From: Dehalococcoidia bacterium
GTDB taxonomy: Bacteria > Chloroflexota > Dehalococcoidia > CAUJGQ01
Assembly (NCBI GenBank): GCA_035310145.1
Contig: DATGEL010000073.1
Span: 1-42,290 of the forward strand
Reading direction: 5' to 3'
Length of the DNA stretch: 42,290 nucleotides
Shown: piece after piece, positions 8,855-19,441 of the stretch
How the letters are laid out: each line of letters begins with the position of its first letter
Numbering within the stretch: position 1 is the first letter of the stretch
The notes under the pieces: model-generated
The model's input: only the letters and a program-made list of their open reading frames with translations
What the model was told of the DNA's origin: nothing
Databases searched by the model: none
Translations under genes and position numbers: made by a program

Positions 8855-9547
8855 ATGAGCGACTCTCTGGCGGAACTGAAGCAGCAACTAATCGACACGT
8901 GCGAGGCGGTGGTCCGCTCCGGCACGCTTTCCATGTCGGGGCACGGCAACATCAGCCTGCGGCTGCCGGGCAAGCCCGAGTTCCTGTTTACGGCCGGCGG
9001 CACCTTGCAGGGGCTGACGCCGGCCGGCATCGCGCGGCTGCGGCTCGACGGTGAGGTGCTCGAAGGCGAGCTGCCGCCCGTGGCGCACGAAGTGGTGCAC
9101 ATGCACACCGTCGTCTACGAGCAGCGGCCGGAGACGGGCTGTGTGATCCACACGCACTCGCCCTTTGCGACGGCCTTCGCCGTGGCCGGGAGGCCGATCC
9201 TCTGCTGGAGCGAGGCGGCGGCGCGCTTCGGCATGGAGGAAGGCGTGCCGCTCGCTGCCTACGGCCCACGCGGCTCGCAGGAGTCGGTCAACAACATCCG
9301 CGGCGTGATCACGCCGAAGAGCAAGGCGGTGCTGCTCGCCAACCACGGCATCCTTGCTTTCCACGAGCGCAGCGCCGATGCCGTGCGCGTCTGCGTGGCG
9401 CTGGAGGAGACGGCGCAGCTCGCGCTCTACGCCAGCGCGCTCGGCGGGCCGCAGCAGATTCCGCCGGAGATGCTGGCGTACACGCAGCAGCGTGTCGCCG
9501 AGTTCGCCGCGGCCGGCACCGTGCGCGGCGGCGCGGCGCAGCGATAG
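8855..9547 (+). CDS. Class II aldolase/adducin family protein
   Basis: Zinc-dependent aldolase-fold protein of 230 residues, in the group of L-fuculose-phosphate aldolase and L-ribulose-5-phosphate 4-epimerase. Visible elements are GTLSMSGHGNISLRLPG near the N-terminus (substrate loop), the HTHSPFATAFA metal-binding motif, and LANHGILAF with the third His. The catalytic acid region is PVAHEVVHMHTVVY. Ribosome site GAGGGCGG precedes ATG 8855. It is divergent from the SDR gene and followed by two hot-dog subunit genes. Which sugar or hydroxyacid it cleaves cannot be told; many family members of this type have unassigned substrates. Confidence 0.88.
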   Translation: MSDSLAELKQQLIDTCEAVVRSGTLSMSGHGNISLRLPGKPEFLFTAGGTLQGLTPAGIARLRLDGEVLEGELPPVAHEVVHMHTVVYEQRPETGCVIHTHSPFATAFAVAGRPILCWSEAAARFGMEEGVPLAAYGPRGSQESVNNIRGVITPKSKAVLLANHGILAFHERSADAVRVCVALEETAQLALYASALGGPQQIPPEMLAYTQQRVAEFAAAGTVRGGAAQR

Positions 9548-9586
9548 CCTGCTCCGTCCAGCAGTTCCCGCGCCAGGATTAGCCAG

Positions 9587-10048
9587 GTGACCGATCAACG
9601 CTCTCTGATCACGGACGACGTGCGCGCCATGATCGGCAGCGAGGCCGCGCCGCGCAGCCTCGTGATCGACCCGATCGTCGGCCGGCGGCTGGCCGAGGCC
9701 CTTGGCGAAGCGCCCGACGCGATCGCCGCCGCCGAGTTCGCGCCGGCGTTCTACTTCTCGGCCTTCGAGTCGTTCATTCCGCCCACCGGCATTACCGGCG
9801 AACTGGCCAGCGGCGTGCTGGCGGGTGACGAGTGGGAGCAGTTCCGTCCGCTGCGCTGGGGTGAACGGATCGTCAGCAGCGGGCGCATCGCCGACATTTA
9901 CGAGCGCTTCGGCGGACGACACGGCCAAACGCTCTATCTCCGGTACGAGTGGCGCTTCACCGACGAGCGCGGCGAGCTGGTGGCCGTCTCGCGGCGCATC
10001 TTCGCCCGCTACGCCACGAGCGACGGGGACGACGAGGAGGCGCCGTGA
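9587..10048 (+). CDS. MaoC/FAS1-like dehydratase, N-terminal-type hot-dog subunit
   Basis: Hot-dog fold protein of 153 residues resembling the N-terminal half of MaoC-like enoyl-CoA hydratases (the FAS1-like dehydratase domain). It shows an FYFSAFESFIPPTGITGELASG segment and the strand GERIVSSGRIADIYERFGG that precedes the conserved RYEWRFTDERGELVA. Such subunits usually lack catalytic residues and pair with a partner hot-dog subunit, here the overlapping downstream gene. The GTG start at 9587 is chosen as the only start near the family N-terminus. Possible substrates are 2-enoyl-CoA or hydroxyacyl-CoA thioesters, which is inference from family. Confidence 0.8.
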   Translation: MTDQRSLITDDVRAMIGSEAAPRSLVIDPIVGRRLAEALGEAPDAIAAAEFAPAFYFSAFESFIPPTGITGELASGVLAGDEWEQFRPLRWGERIVSSGRIADIYERFGGRHGQTLYLRYEWRFTDERGELVAVSRRIFARYATSDGDDEEAP

Positions 10049-10476
10049 GCGACTCGACGCTGCGCCTGAATGACGTGCACGAGGGCGACCGGCTGCCGCC
10101 GCTGGAGAAGCGCTTTGAGCTGATCGACGTCGTCAAGTGGTCGGGGGCGACCTGGACCTTTGTGCCGATCTTCTACGACCGCGACCTGGCGCGGGCACAG
10201 GGCCTGCCCGATACGCTGATTCCCGGCCCGATGAAGCTGGCGCTCTTTAACCTGTTGCTGCGGCAGTGGGCCGGTCCGCAGGTACGTGTGCGCAACGTCC
10301 GTGCGGCCTACCGCCGGCCGGACACGCCCAATCTGCCGCTCGCCTGCCATGGGCTGGTGACGGCGGTGCGGCGGGGCGAGAACGCCGGCGAGGTTGACCT
10401 GGAGTTGTGGGTCGAGAACGTGCGCGGCGAGCGCAGCGTCACCGGCGCGGCGACGATCGAGCTGCCTCTGCCCTGA
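10045..10476 (+). CDS. MaoC-like hot-dog subunit with altered catalytic His
   Basis: A 143-residue hot-dog protein that should pair with the preceding subunit. The GTG start at 10045 overlaps the upstream stop (GTGA). The hydratase-2-type segment is visible as FVPIFYDRDLARAQGLPDTLIPGPMK. In related acyl dehydratases this reads roughly NPIHYDRDYAR...G.P..IVHG. Here the position of the catalytic His appears to hold Phe, and the later His in VHG is Pro. The remaining fold (RNVRAAYRRPDTPNLPL) is conserved. It may therefore be a non-hydratase thioester-binding pair, or use a different catalytic residue. The alignment is by eye. Confidence 0.78.
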   Translation: MSDSTLRLNDVHEGDRLPPLEKRFELIDVVKWSGATWTFVPIFYDRDLARAQGLPDTLIPGPMKLALFNLLLRQWAGPQVRVRNVRAAYRRPDTPNLPLACHGLVTAVRRGENAGEVDLELWVENVRGERSVTGAATIELPLP

Positions 10477-10612
10477 TGCGGAAGCGGAGGGTTTTGGCGG
10501 CCAGGCGATGGCGTCGCTTTCGCCGGCGCCGCCGGCCGGTCGCGGCCTTGCCCGGAGGGGGAGACCGCGCGTGTCGCTGCCTGCGCGGGGTCCGGCGGGG
10601 TTGTGGAGCGAG

Positions 10613-11809
10613 ATGGACGATCGAGCGGACGCCGTGATCGTCGGCGGCAGCGTGGCCGGGGCGGCGACGGCAGCGTTTCTTGCCCGACGCGGCCGGCGGG
10701 TGGTCGTGCTCGAGCGTGCCCGCTTCCCACGCGACAAGCCATGCGGCGAAGGGATTATGCCGCACGGCGTGGACGTGCTGGCCGAGCTTGGCCTGGCGCG
10801 AGCGCTGCGGGAAGCCGGCGCTCGCGAGGTACATGGCGTGCGCTACACGCTGCCGGACGGGCGCAGCGCGTCGGCCAGTTTCTCGAAGCGGATCGGCGGC
10901 TCGCAGGTCGCGCTGGGCCTGCGGCGCCTGGCGCTCGACGAACTGCTGGCGCGGCAGGTTGCGGCCTTGCCTGGCGTTGACTTCGTTCAGGGTGTGCGCG
11001 TGTGCGGCCTGCGCCGTGCGCCCGACGCGGTCGTCGCGCTCGGGGACGGCGGGCAGACCTGGCGCGGCCGCGTGCTGGTTGGAGCGGATGGCCTGCATTC
11101 GCGCGTACGCGCCTGGCTGGGTTGGGATGGCGGCCGGCGCCGACCACGCCGCTACGGCGTCGTCGGCCATTTCCGCCTGCGCGCCGGCGAGCTGCCGCCG
11201 CTGATCGACGTGCTGATCGCGCCTGGCCTTGAGGCCTACCTGACGCCGCTAGACCGCGGTGACGCGCTGGTCGCGCTGCTCGGTGGAGAGTCGTTGATGC
11301 GGCGCTTCGCCGGCAGACTGCACGACGCGTTTGCCGCAATCGTGGCCGAACAGCCGGTGCTGGGCGCACGGCTACGCGGCGCCGAGCTGTTGCCCGGCGT
11401 GCGGGCGACGGGGCCGTTTGCAGCCCGCGCGCGCCGCGTGGCCGGCAGCCGCGCCCTGTTGGTTGGCGACGCCGCCGGCTTTCTGGACCCGATCACGGGC
11501 GAGGGGATGGCCTCGGCGCTGGTGCAGGCACGGGCGGCCGCGGGCGTGATCGACCGCGCCCTGCGCCGCGGCGAGCGTCCGAATCTCAGCGAATTCAGCG
11601 ACCTGCACCGCTCAATTACGCGCCAGGGCGCCGTCCTCACCTGGCTGGCGCTGGCGCTCTGCGCCTCGCCGGCGCTCAGCAGCCGGGCAATGTGCGGGCT
11701 GCAAAGACGGCCGGGGCTGTTCGGCAGACTTCTGGCGATCAACTCGTCTCGCGCCGCATTGAGCAGCCTGACGCCGCGCGACTGGCTGGCGCTGCTGACC
11801 GGCATTTGA
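10613..11809 (+). CDS. Geranylgeranyl-reductase-type FAD-dependent oxidoreductase
   Basis: Flavoprotein of 398 residues. The dinucleotide motif is VIVGGSVAGAATAAFLARRG at about 8-27. The signature PCGEGIMPHGVDVL, the GGR-family variant of the PCG motif, follows. A VGADGLHSRVR motif lies in the middle, and the second FAD motif is LLVGDAAGFLDPITGEGMASAL. Family members reduce isoprenoid double bonds or hydroxylate aromatic rings; the substrate here is unknown. I start at ATG 10613 behind GGAG. The in-frame upstream extension overlaps the hot-dog gene and has no similarity. The gene follows the hot-dog pair by about 135 bases in the same direction. Confidence 0.88.
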   Translation: MDDRADAVIVGGSVAGAATAAFLARRGRRVVVLERARFPRDKPCGEGIMPHGVDVLAELGLARALREAGAREVHGVRYTLPDGRSASASFSKRIGGSQVALGLRRLALDELLARQVAALPGVDFVQGVRVCGLRRAPDAVVALGDGGQTWRGRVLVGADGLHSRVRAWLGWDGGRRRPRRYGVVGHFRLRAGELPPLIDVLIAPGLEAYLTPLDRGDALVALLGGESLMRRFAGRLHDAFAAIVAEQPVLGARLRGAELLPGVRATGPFAARARRVAGSRALLVGDAAGFLDPITGEGMASALVQARAAAGVIDRALRRGERPNLSEFSDLHRSITRQGAVLTWLALALCASPALSSRAMCGLQRRPGLFGRLLAINSSRAALSSLTPRDWLALLTGI

Positions 11810-11815
11810 GCCGGG

Positions 11816-13048
11816 CTACTCGGCGCTCTCCAGCTCGAAGGCGCGGTGCAGGGCGCGCACCGCGGTCGTCACGTCGTCTTCGCCGATGATGCAGGTGATG
11901 CGGATCTCGCTGGTGGTAATGAGCTGGATGTTGATCCCGGCCTCGTAGAGGGTGCGGAACATCAGCGCCGCGTAGCCCGGCGTGTTCTGCATCCCCGTGC
12001 CGACGATGCTGATCTTGCCCAGCCGCGTGTCCGAGACGAGGCCGCCGGCGCCGATTTCGCCCGCGACCGGCTGAGTGAGCTGCAGCGCGCGGCGCAGATC
12101 GCCCTTGTCGACCGTGAACGTCAGATCGGTGAGGTTTTCCATGCTGGCGTTCTGCACGATCGTGTCGACCGAGATGTGCGCGTCCGCCAGCGGGCCGAAG
12201 ATCGCGGCGGCGATGCCCGGCCGGTCCGGCACGCCGCGCACCGTGATCTTGGCGACGTCGAGGTCATGCGCGATGCCGCGGACTTTGTTGGTCGGCTCCA
12301 TCGAGGCGGCTCCGTGAATCAGGGTGCCCGGCTCATCGCTGAAGCTGGAAGCGACGAGGATGGGCAGGTCGTAGAGCTGGCCCAGCTCGACGGCGCGCGG
12401 ATGCATGATCTGCGCCCCCTGACTGGCCAGTTCCAGCATCTCTTCGTAGCCGATGTCGCGCAGCTTGCGGGCACGCGGCTCCACGCGCGGGTCGGTGGTG
12501 TAGACGCCGTCGACGTCGGTGAAGCGTTCGCAGCGCTCGGCTTTGAGCGCCACCGCCAGGGCCACGGCCGTCGTGTCTGAGCCGCCGCGGCCAAGCGTCG
12601 TCACGTCCAGCTCGGCCGTTACGCCCTGAAAGCCGGCGATGATCACCACGCGGCCGCGCTCAAGCTCGTCGAGCACGCGGCGCGGGTCAATGTTGAGAAT
12701 GCGCGCCTTGCTGTGCACCGCGTCGGTCTGAATGCCCGTCTGCAGCCCTGTGAGCGAGACCGCGTCCTGGTTGAGTTCGTGCAACGCCATCGCCAGCAGG
12801 GCGCTGCTGGCGATCTCGCCCGTGGAAAGCAGCATGTCCAGCTCGCGGGCGCGGGGATGCGGCGTGATCTGGCGGGCAAGTGCAATCAGGTCGTCGGTCG
12901 CGTCGCCCATGGCCGAGACGACGACGACGAGATCGTTGCCCTCGCGCGCCCGCCGGGCCACGCGCTCCGCCACGTTGCGGATGCGTGCCGCATCGGCGAC
13001 GGAGCTGCCGCCGTACTTCTGCACGATAATCGGCTGCGCGGTGCTCAC
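11816..13048 (-). CDS. lysC: Aspartate kinase
   Basis: Phosphorylates L-aspartate at the head of lysine, threonine and methionine synthesis. The 410-residue chain starts with [11 protein letters not shown] (nucleotide and substrate binding) and contains [14 protein letters not shown] and [16 protein letters not shown]. It ends in two ACT regulatory domains, [20 protein letters not shown] and [19 protein letters not shown], so feedback inhibition by lysine and/or threonine is expected. The GTG start at 13048 overlaps the thrB stop (GTGA). Its placement with thrB links the first and the homoserine-phosphorylating steps of the pathway. Confidence 0.96.
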   Translation of the reverse strand: MSTAQPIIVQKYGGSSVADAARIRNVAERVARRAREGNDLVVVVSAMGDATDDLIALARQITPHPRARELDMLLSTGEIASSALLAMALHELNQDAVSLTGLQTGIQTDAVHSKARILNIDPRRVLDELERGRVVIIAGFQGVTAELDVTTLGRGGSDTTAVALAVALKAERCERFTDVDGVYTTDPRVEPRARKLRDIGYEEMLELASQGAQIMHPRAVELGQLYDLPILVASSFSDEPGTLIHGAASMEPTNKVRGIAHDLDVAKITVRGVPDRPGIAAAIFGPLADAHISVDTIVQNASMENLTDLTFTVDKGDLRRALQLTQPVAGEIGAGGLVSDTRLGKISIVGTGMQNTPGYAALMFRTLYEAGINIQLITTSEIRITCIIGEDDVTTAVRALHRAFELESAE

Positions 13049-13974
13049 TCGATCGCCCCGTCATACCCGTCATAGATGATCTCAGCGCCGCGGGTGCGCG
13101 GCCGCGTGCAAAGATACCGCCCGGCTGTGCTGTGCCGTGCCGCCGCGCTCACCATCGCCTCTCCGATACGCGTACTGGCGCCGCTGGTGAAGGCCAGCAC
13201 GGCCGAGCCGCCGCCGGAGAGGTACGCGCCCCAGGCCCCGGCGCCGAGCGCGGCGTCGATCACATCGTAGAGGGCGGGGAAGAAGCGTGAGCGTGCCGAC
13301 TGGTGCAGTACGTCTTGCGTGGCGACGCGCAGGAGGTCCAGCCGACCGGCGGCCATGGCCGCGACGAGCAGCGTGGCGCGGCCGATGTTATGCACCGCCT
13401 CCTGGCGCGAGACGGCGGCCGGCAGATGCTTGCGCGTCTCCGTCGTGGGCATCTCCAACTCGGGGATCAGCAGCACCGCCTCGAGCTCTTGCGGGACCGG
13501 CACCTGCACGCGCGTGAGCTCGCCCTCGTCCCAAACGACGACCTGGAAGCCGCCGAACAGCGCGGGCACGACGTTGTCGGCGTGCCCTTCCAGCTCCGCG
13601 GCCAGCAACGCGAGCTGATCGACGCCCAACGGCCCGCCGAGCAGGGTGTTGGCGGCGACCACGGCGCCGGCGCGCAGCACGGCGCTGGCGCCCAGGCCGC
13701 GGCCGACCGGAATCTCACCCGCATACGCAGCCTGCAGGTTGACGCGCTGCGGCGCATCTGCACGCGAAAAGACGGCACGCGCGGCAGCAAGGGCGATCTG
13801 CTCGGCCCGGCTGCTGGGAACCGGTGCGGGGTGGTCGAGCAGGGCGATGGTGACATCGCCGGTCAGGTCAAGCGCGATGCCCATGGCGTCGAAGCCTGGG
13901 CCGAGGTTGGCGCTGGTGGCTGGTACGCGTACGGTGACCGAACGGCCGCCGGCCAATCCCCCAACTCCAGCCAT
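13045..13974 (-). CDS. thrB: Homoserine kinase
   Basis: GHMP-family kinase that makes O-phospho-L-homoserine for threonine synthesis. The 309-residue product has [20 protein letters not shown] near the N-terminus, the ATP loop [15 protein letters not shown], and [14 protein letters not shown] near the C-terminus. I start at ATG 13974, which has AAGGAAG upstream. The open frame continues far upstream, but that extension is antisense to a proline-rich secreted protein gene and shows no similarity. It is the first gene of the thrB-lysC pair. thrC is not in the window. Confidence 0.95.
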   Translation of the reverse strand: MAGVGGLAGGRSVTVRVPATSANLGPGFDAMGIALDLTGDVTIALLDHPAPVPSSRAEQIALAAARAVFSRADAPQRVNLQAAYAGEIPVGRGLGASAVLRAGAVVAANTLLGGPLGVDQLALLAAELEGHADNVVPALFGGFQVVVWDEGELTRVQVPVPQELEAVLLIPELEMPTTETRKHLPAAVSRQEAVHNIGRATLLVAAMAAGRLDLLRVATQDVLHQSARSRFFPALYDVIDAALGAGAWGAYLSGGGSAVLAFTSGASTRIGEAMVSAAARHSTAGRYLCTRPRTRGAEIIYDGYDGAIE

Positions 13975-14011
13975 CGACGCCGCTTCCTTCGCGCGGGACC
14001 ACGCGCCGCGG

Positions 14012-14040
14012 ATCGTACCATCGGCGGTATTGACGCTCAA
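14012..14040 (-). promoter_or_regulatory. Promoter of thrB-lysC
   Basis: On the minus strand TTGAGC (14040-14035), a 17-base spacer and TACGAT (14017-14012) form a plausible promoter. The leader to ATG 13974 would be about 31 bases. Confidence 0.55.
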
Positions 14041-14168
14041 GGCGACGTTGCGCACGCCGGAACTGAAAGCCGATTGTCCGGCGCTCGACCGCCTGAAGCG
14101 CTTGATCGCGACGCCCAGGCGCGTTATGACTAGCCACGGCGCGGATTGCACAAAGAACGAATGCTTTC

Positions 14169-14197
14169 TTGACGCCATGCAAGCAGTCTGATATACG
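14169..14197 (+). promoter_or_regulatory. Promoter of the LPXTG protein gene
   Basis: TTGACG (14169-14174), a 17-base spacer and TATACG (14192-14197). The transcript would begin near 14204 and carry AGGAGG about six bases before GTG 14258. This and the thrB promoter fill most of the 283-base gap between the two divergent genes; I see nothing else in it. Confidence 0.7.
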
Positions 14198-14257
14198 GAC
14201 AGCAGTGCCCAGGGTTTTCGGGTGCGCACACGAACAGAGAGTCGCAGGAGGAATCGA

Positions 14258-14764
14258 GTGATCGAATCACGGATCCGCCGCGTCCGGCCGGGACGGCGGG
14301 CGCTGGCGCTGTTCGCTAGCGTGGTGCTCGTCGGCGGCCTTGCCGGTGGCATCGCCTCGCACACGGGAACGGCGCACGCGCAGGGCACGCCGACTCCCGC
14401 CGCGGGTGGGCCGCCGCCCCCGCCGCCGCCACCACCGCCCGCGGCGCCGTCCGCTCCGCGCGCAACCCCTGCCGCGCCCCCCGCGCCGCCGGCGCCGCCG
14501 CGTCCGGCCGCTTCGCCGACGCCGCCGCGTCCTGCAGCGACCGCGAAGCCCCAGGCTCCTGTCGCGCCCGCCGCGCAGAAGCCGCCGGCAGCCGCGCCCG
14601 CCGCGCAGAAGCCGGTCGTCGCCGCAGCACCCGTCCTGCCGAACACGGGCACGGGCAGCACCAACCACTCGAGCAGCCCGCTTGCGGCGCTGGCCGCGGT
14701 GTTCGGCGGCCTGACGCTGCTCGGCAGTTCCCTGGCACTGCGGCTCTGCAGCCGCAAGGGGTAG
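14258..14764 (+). CDS. Secreted Pro/Ala-rich protein with LPXTG sorting signal
   Basis: No enzymatic domain is recognisable. The 168-residue product has a basic N-terminus (RIRRVRPGRRALALF), a hydrophobic signal-peptide core and a likely cleavage after AHA (about residue 40). A low-complexity Pro/Ala stretch includes nine consecutive prolines and a duplicated APAAQKP unit; at DNA level 14564-14584 is repeated exactly at 14594-14614. The C-terminus has the three parts of a cell-wall sorting signal: LPNTG at residues 127-131, a hydrophobic helix (LAALAAVFGGLTLLGSSLAL) and the basic tail RLCSRKG. It is therefore expected to be covalently anchored by a sortase; none is in the window. The GTG start is set by AGGAGG at 14246-14251. 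A terminator follows. Confidence 0.82.
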   Translation: MIESRIRRVRPGRRALALFASVVLVGGLAGGIASHTGTAHAQGTPTPAAGGPPPPPPPPPPAAPSAPRATPAAPPAPPAPPRPAASPTPPRPAATAKPQAPVAPAAQKPPAAAPAAQKPVVAAAPVLPNTGTGSTNHSSSPLAALAAVFGGLTLLGSSLALRLCSRKG

Positions 14765-14797
14765 TTCGAACCCGCAATTTCACCCGAAGACCGCTGT

Positions 14798-14824
14798 GAG
14801 GGGCCGTGTGTCGCACGGCCCCTC
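14798..14824 (+). terminator. Hairpin terminator after the LPXTG gene
   Basis: A perfect 11-bp stem (14798-14808 with 14814-14824) closes a 5-base loop, 34 bases after the stop codon. The 3' flank is C-rich with few T residues, so termination may be weak or Rho-assisted. It lies between two convergent genes and could serve both. Confidence 0.65.
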
Positions 14825-14853
14825 CTCGCGTTCCCAACACCGGAAAGCGACGC

Positions 14854-15786
14854 TCAAGATCGCCGAGCGGACGATGCCCGGTCGGCCAGCAGCTCGGCAC
14901 ACGCGACTCCCCAGGCCCCGCTCGACGTGCGATCCTCCACCGACCAGCATGCCGAAAGCATCGCCTGCGCGAAGGCCCAGCGGCGGATACGCTCGGCGTC
15001 CAGCCCCAACTCCTCGGCGAAGATACCGATCCTTCGCCGCAGCAGCCGACCCGCCGATGGCGTGCGCAAGAGATCGGGCCGCCAGTTGCGTAGAAACGCG
15101 CCGGTCTCATACGCGGGCTCGCCGATCACCCCCTTCGGATCGATCGCGAGCCACGGCCGGCGCTCGGCCGCGAGGATGTTGCCGTGGTGCAGGTCGCCGT
15201 GCAACAACACGACCGGCGCCATGCTGGCGGCCAGCTCGGCAAAGGTACGCTCGGCCGCGTCGAACAGCCGCGGCGGCAGGGGACCGCTGGAGCCGCCGCA
15301 CCGCGCCCGGTGGCGACCAAAGCCGCCTCCCCAGTCGATCACGCTGGGGAACGCGTGCGCGTCCGGCGCGGGCCGCCAGAGCTGCCGCATCACCCGCGCG
15401 GCGATGCGCGTGGCGGCTTCGTCGTCGGTGAGCGTGTGCAGCGGCGTGCCGGGGCGCAGCCGCTCGATCAGCAGCGCGCCCTCGGCTTCGTCGGCGCCGA
15501 GCAGCAGCGCTGCGCCGCGGCCGTGCCAGTGGCGCAGCGCCGCGATCTCGGCGCGCAGCCCCCGTCCCGGAAGGCCAGCCTTGAGGATCGCCTCGGAGCC
15601 GTCGGCGCGGCGCACCAGCAGAACGAGGTTGAAGGAGATCTCGCCCGCCGGCTCTCCGACGGTCAAGCCCCAGCGCTCGGCGCAGCGCCGCACGATTTCG
15701 GGCAGCCGCTCCAACCAGGCGCGGCCGGACTCGCCGTAGATGCCGATCATCTTCTGGGCGAGCGCTGCGGGCGGCGTCGGGCTCAC
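14854..15786 (-). CDS. APH(6)/hydroxyurea-type phosphotransferase family kinase
   Basis: Small-molecule kinase of 310 residues in the family of streptomycin 6-kinase and hydroxyurea phosphotransferase. The catalytic loop VVLLHGDLHHGNIL is at about 199-212 and the metal-binding segment AIDPKGVIGEPAYE at about 221-234. The N-lobe region FNLVLLVRRADGSEAILKAG contains the ATP-binding Lys. Family membership does not establish drug resistance: many such chromosomal genes phosphorylate unknown metabolites. It follows metK by 33 bases in a SAM-cycle gene run, so a metabolic substrate tied to that pathway is possible (inference). Confidence 0.85.
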   Translation of the reverse strand: MSPTPPAALAQKMIGIYGESGRAWLERLPEIVRRCAERWGLTVGEPAGEISFNLVLLVRRADGSEAILKAGLPGRGLRAEIAALRHWHGRGAALLLGADEAEGALLIERLRPGTPLHTLTDDEAATRIAARVMRQLWRPAPDAHAFPSVIDWGGGFGRHRARCGGSSGPLPPRLFDAAERTFAELAASMAPVVLLHGDLHHGNILAAERRPWLAIDPKGVIGEPAYETGAFLRNWRPDLLRTPSAGRLLRRRIGIFAEELGLDAERIRRWAFAQAMLSACWSVEDRTSSGAWGVACAELLADRASSARRS

Positions 15787-15819
15787 CGCCGCGTGTTGCG
15801 TCGCCGGCGTGCTGGGCCT

Positions 15820-17046
15820 TCAGGCATGGGCGCCGACCGCGGCGCGCAGATCCTGCGCCTTGTCCGTGCGCTCCCAGGGCAGATCGATGTCGGTGCGGCC
15901 AAAATGGCCGTAGGCCGCCGTCTGGCGGTAGATCGGCCGCAGCAGGTCGAGCTTGGCGATGATCGCCGCCGGGCGCAGGTCGAAGTGCTGCTTGACCAGC
16001 TCGAGGATCTTGTCCTCGTCGATGCGGTTAGTGCCAAAGGTCTCGATCGCCAGCGAGGTCGGCTCCGCCTTGCCGATCGCGTAACTGACCTGGATCTCGC
16101 AGCGTTCCGCCAGTTCGGCTGCGACGACGTTCTTAGCAACGTAGCGCGCCGCGTAGGCGGCCGAACGGTCCACCTTGGACGGATCTTTGCCGGAGAAGGC
16201 GCCGCCGCCGTGGCGGGCGATGCCGCCGTAGGTGTCCACGATGATCTTGCGGCCGGTCAAGCCCGCGTCGCCCATCGGCCCGCCGATGGCGAAGTTGCCC
16301 GAGGGGTTGACGTAGATCTTGGTGTCGGCGTCAAGCAGATCGGGGCTCACCTCCTCGATCACCGGCCGGATCACCTTTTCGGTGATTTCGCGCTCGATGT
16401 AGTCCTGCGGGGTGTTGGGGTCGTGTTGGGTGGAGATCACGACGGCGTCGACGCGGCGTGGTTTGCCGTAGGCGTACTCGATCGTGACCTGCGACTTGCC
16501 GTCGGGGCGCAGGAACTGGAGCGTGCCGTCCTTGCGCGCTTCGGTCAGCCTGCGCGTGAGCCGGTGCGCCAGCGCGATCGTAAGCGGCATGTACTCCGGC
16601 GTCTCGTTGCAGGCGAAGCCGATCATCATGCCCTGGTCGCCGGCGCCTTGCAGGGCGAACTCGTCGACCTCGCCGGCCTGGCGCCGCGCCTCCAGCGACT
16701 TGTTCACGCCACCGGCGATGTCCGGCGACTGACCGTGCAGCGCCACGACCACGCCGCAGGTGTCGGCGTTGAAACCGTACTCGTCGCTGGTGTAGCCGAT
16801 GTCCGTCACCGTGTCACGTACGATCTTCTGCACATCTACCCAGCCGTCCGTCGTGATCTCGCCCATCACCACGACGAGGCCGGTGGTGGCGGCGGTCTCA
16901 CAGGCGACGTGTGCCTTCGTGTCTTGCGTCAGGATCGCGTCCAGCACCGCGTCGGAGATCTGGTCGCACATCTTGTCTGGGTGGCCCTCCGTCACCGACT
17001 CCGAGGTGAGAAGCAGCGAACGGGCGTTCATGAAGGTGGTGCTCAC
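15820..17046 (-). CDS. metK: S-adenosylmethionine synthetase
   Basis: Makes S-adenosylmethionine from methionine and ATP. The 408-residue product has [19 protein letters not shown] at the N-terminus (ATP and methionine binding), [12 protein letters not shown] in the middle, and [19 protein letters not shown], the P-loop-like motif. The GTG start at 17046 ([14 protein letters not shown]) is preceded by AAGGAG at good spacing. It lies 84 bases after ahcY on the same strand and is probably co-transcribed with it. No riboswitch is seen in that short gap. Any SAM control from the mtnA leader would have to extend through the whole run. Confidence 0.97.
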   Translation of the reverse strand: MSTTFMNARSLLLTSESVTEGHPDKMCDQISDAVLDAILTQDTKAHVACETAATTGLVVVMGEITTDGWVDVQKIVRDTVTDIGYTSDEYGFNADTCGVVVALHGQSPDIAGGVNKSLEARRQAGEVDEFALQGAGDQGMMIGFACNETPEYMPLTIALAHRLTRRLTEARKDGTLQFLRPDGKSQVTIEYAYGKPRRVDAVVISTQHDPNTPQDYIEREITEKVIRPVIEEVSPDLLDADTKIYVNPSGNFAIGGPMGDAGLTGRKIIVDTYGGIARHGGGAFSGKDPSKVDRSAAYAARYVAKNVVAAELAERCEIQVSYAIGKAEPTSLAIETFGTNRIDEDKILELVKQHFDLRPAAIIAKLDLLRPIYRQTAAYGHFGRTDIDLPWERTDKAQDLRAAVGAHA

Positions 17047-17130
17047 GCGATTCTCCTTCTGCGAGGTGACTGCGTTTGGTATCGATCCGGGCCACCGCCC
17101 GGGTGCGGCGCATCGGCCGCGCCCACGCCG

Positions 17131-19439
<2,309 letters not shown>

Positions 19440-19441
19440 CG

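Noticed and set aside
14014-14097. Open frame continuing upstream of thrB on the minus strand, with Gly/Ala-rich antisense of the proline-rich gene
   Set aside because: It has no similarity to homoserine kinase, and the opposite strand carries a promoter, ribosome site, signal peptide and sorting signal. It is a GC-driven antisense frame.
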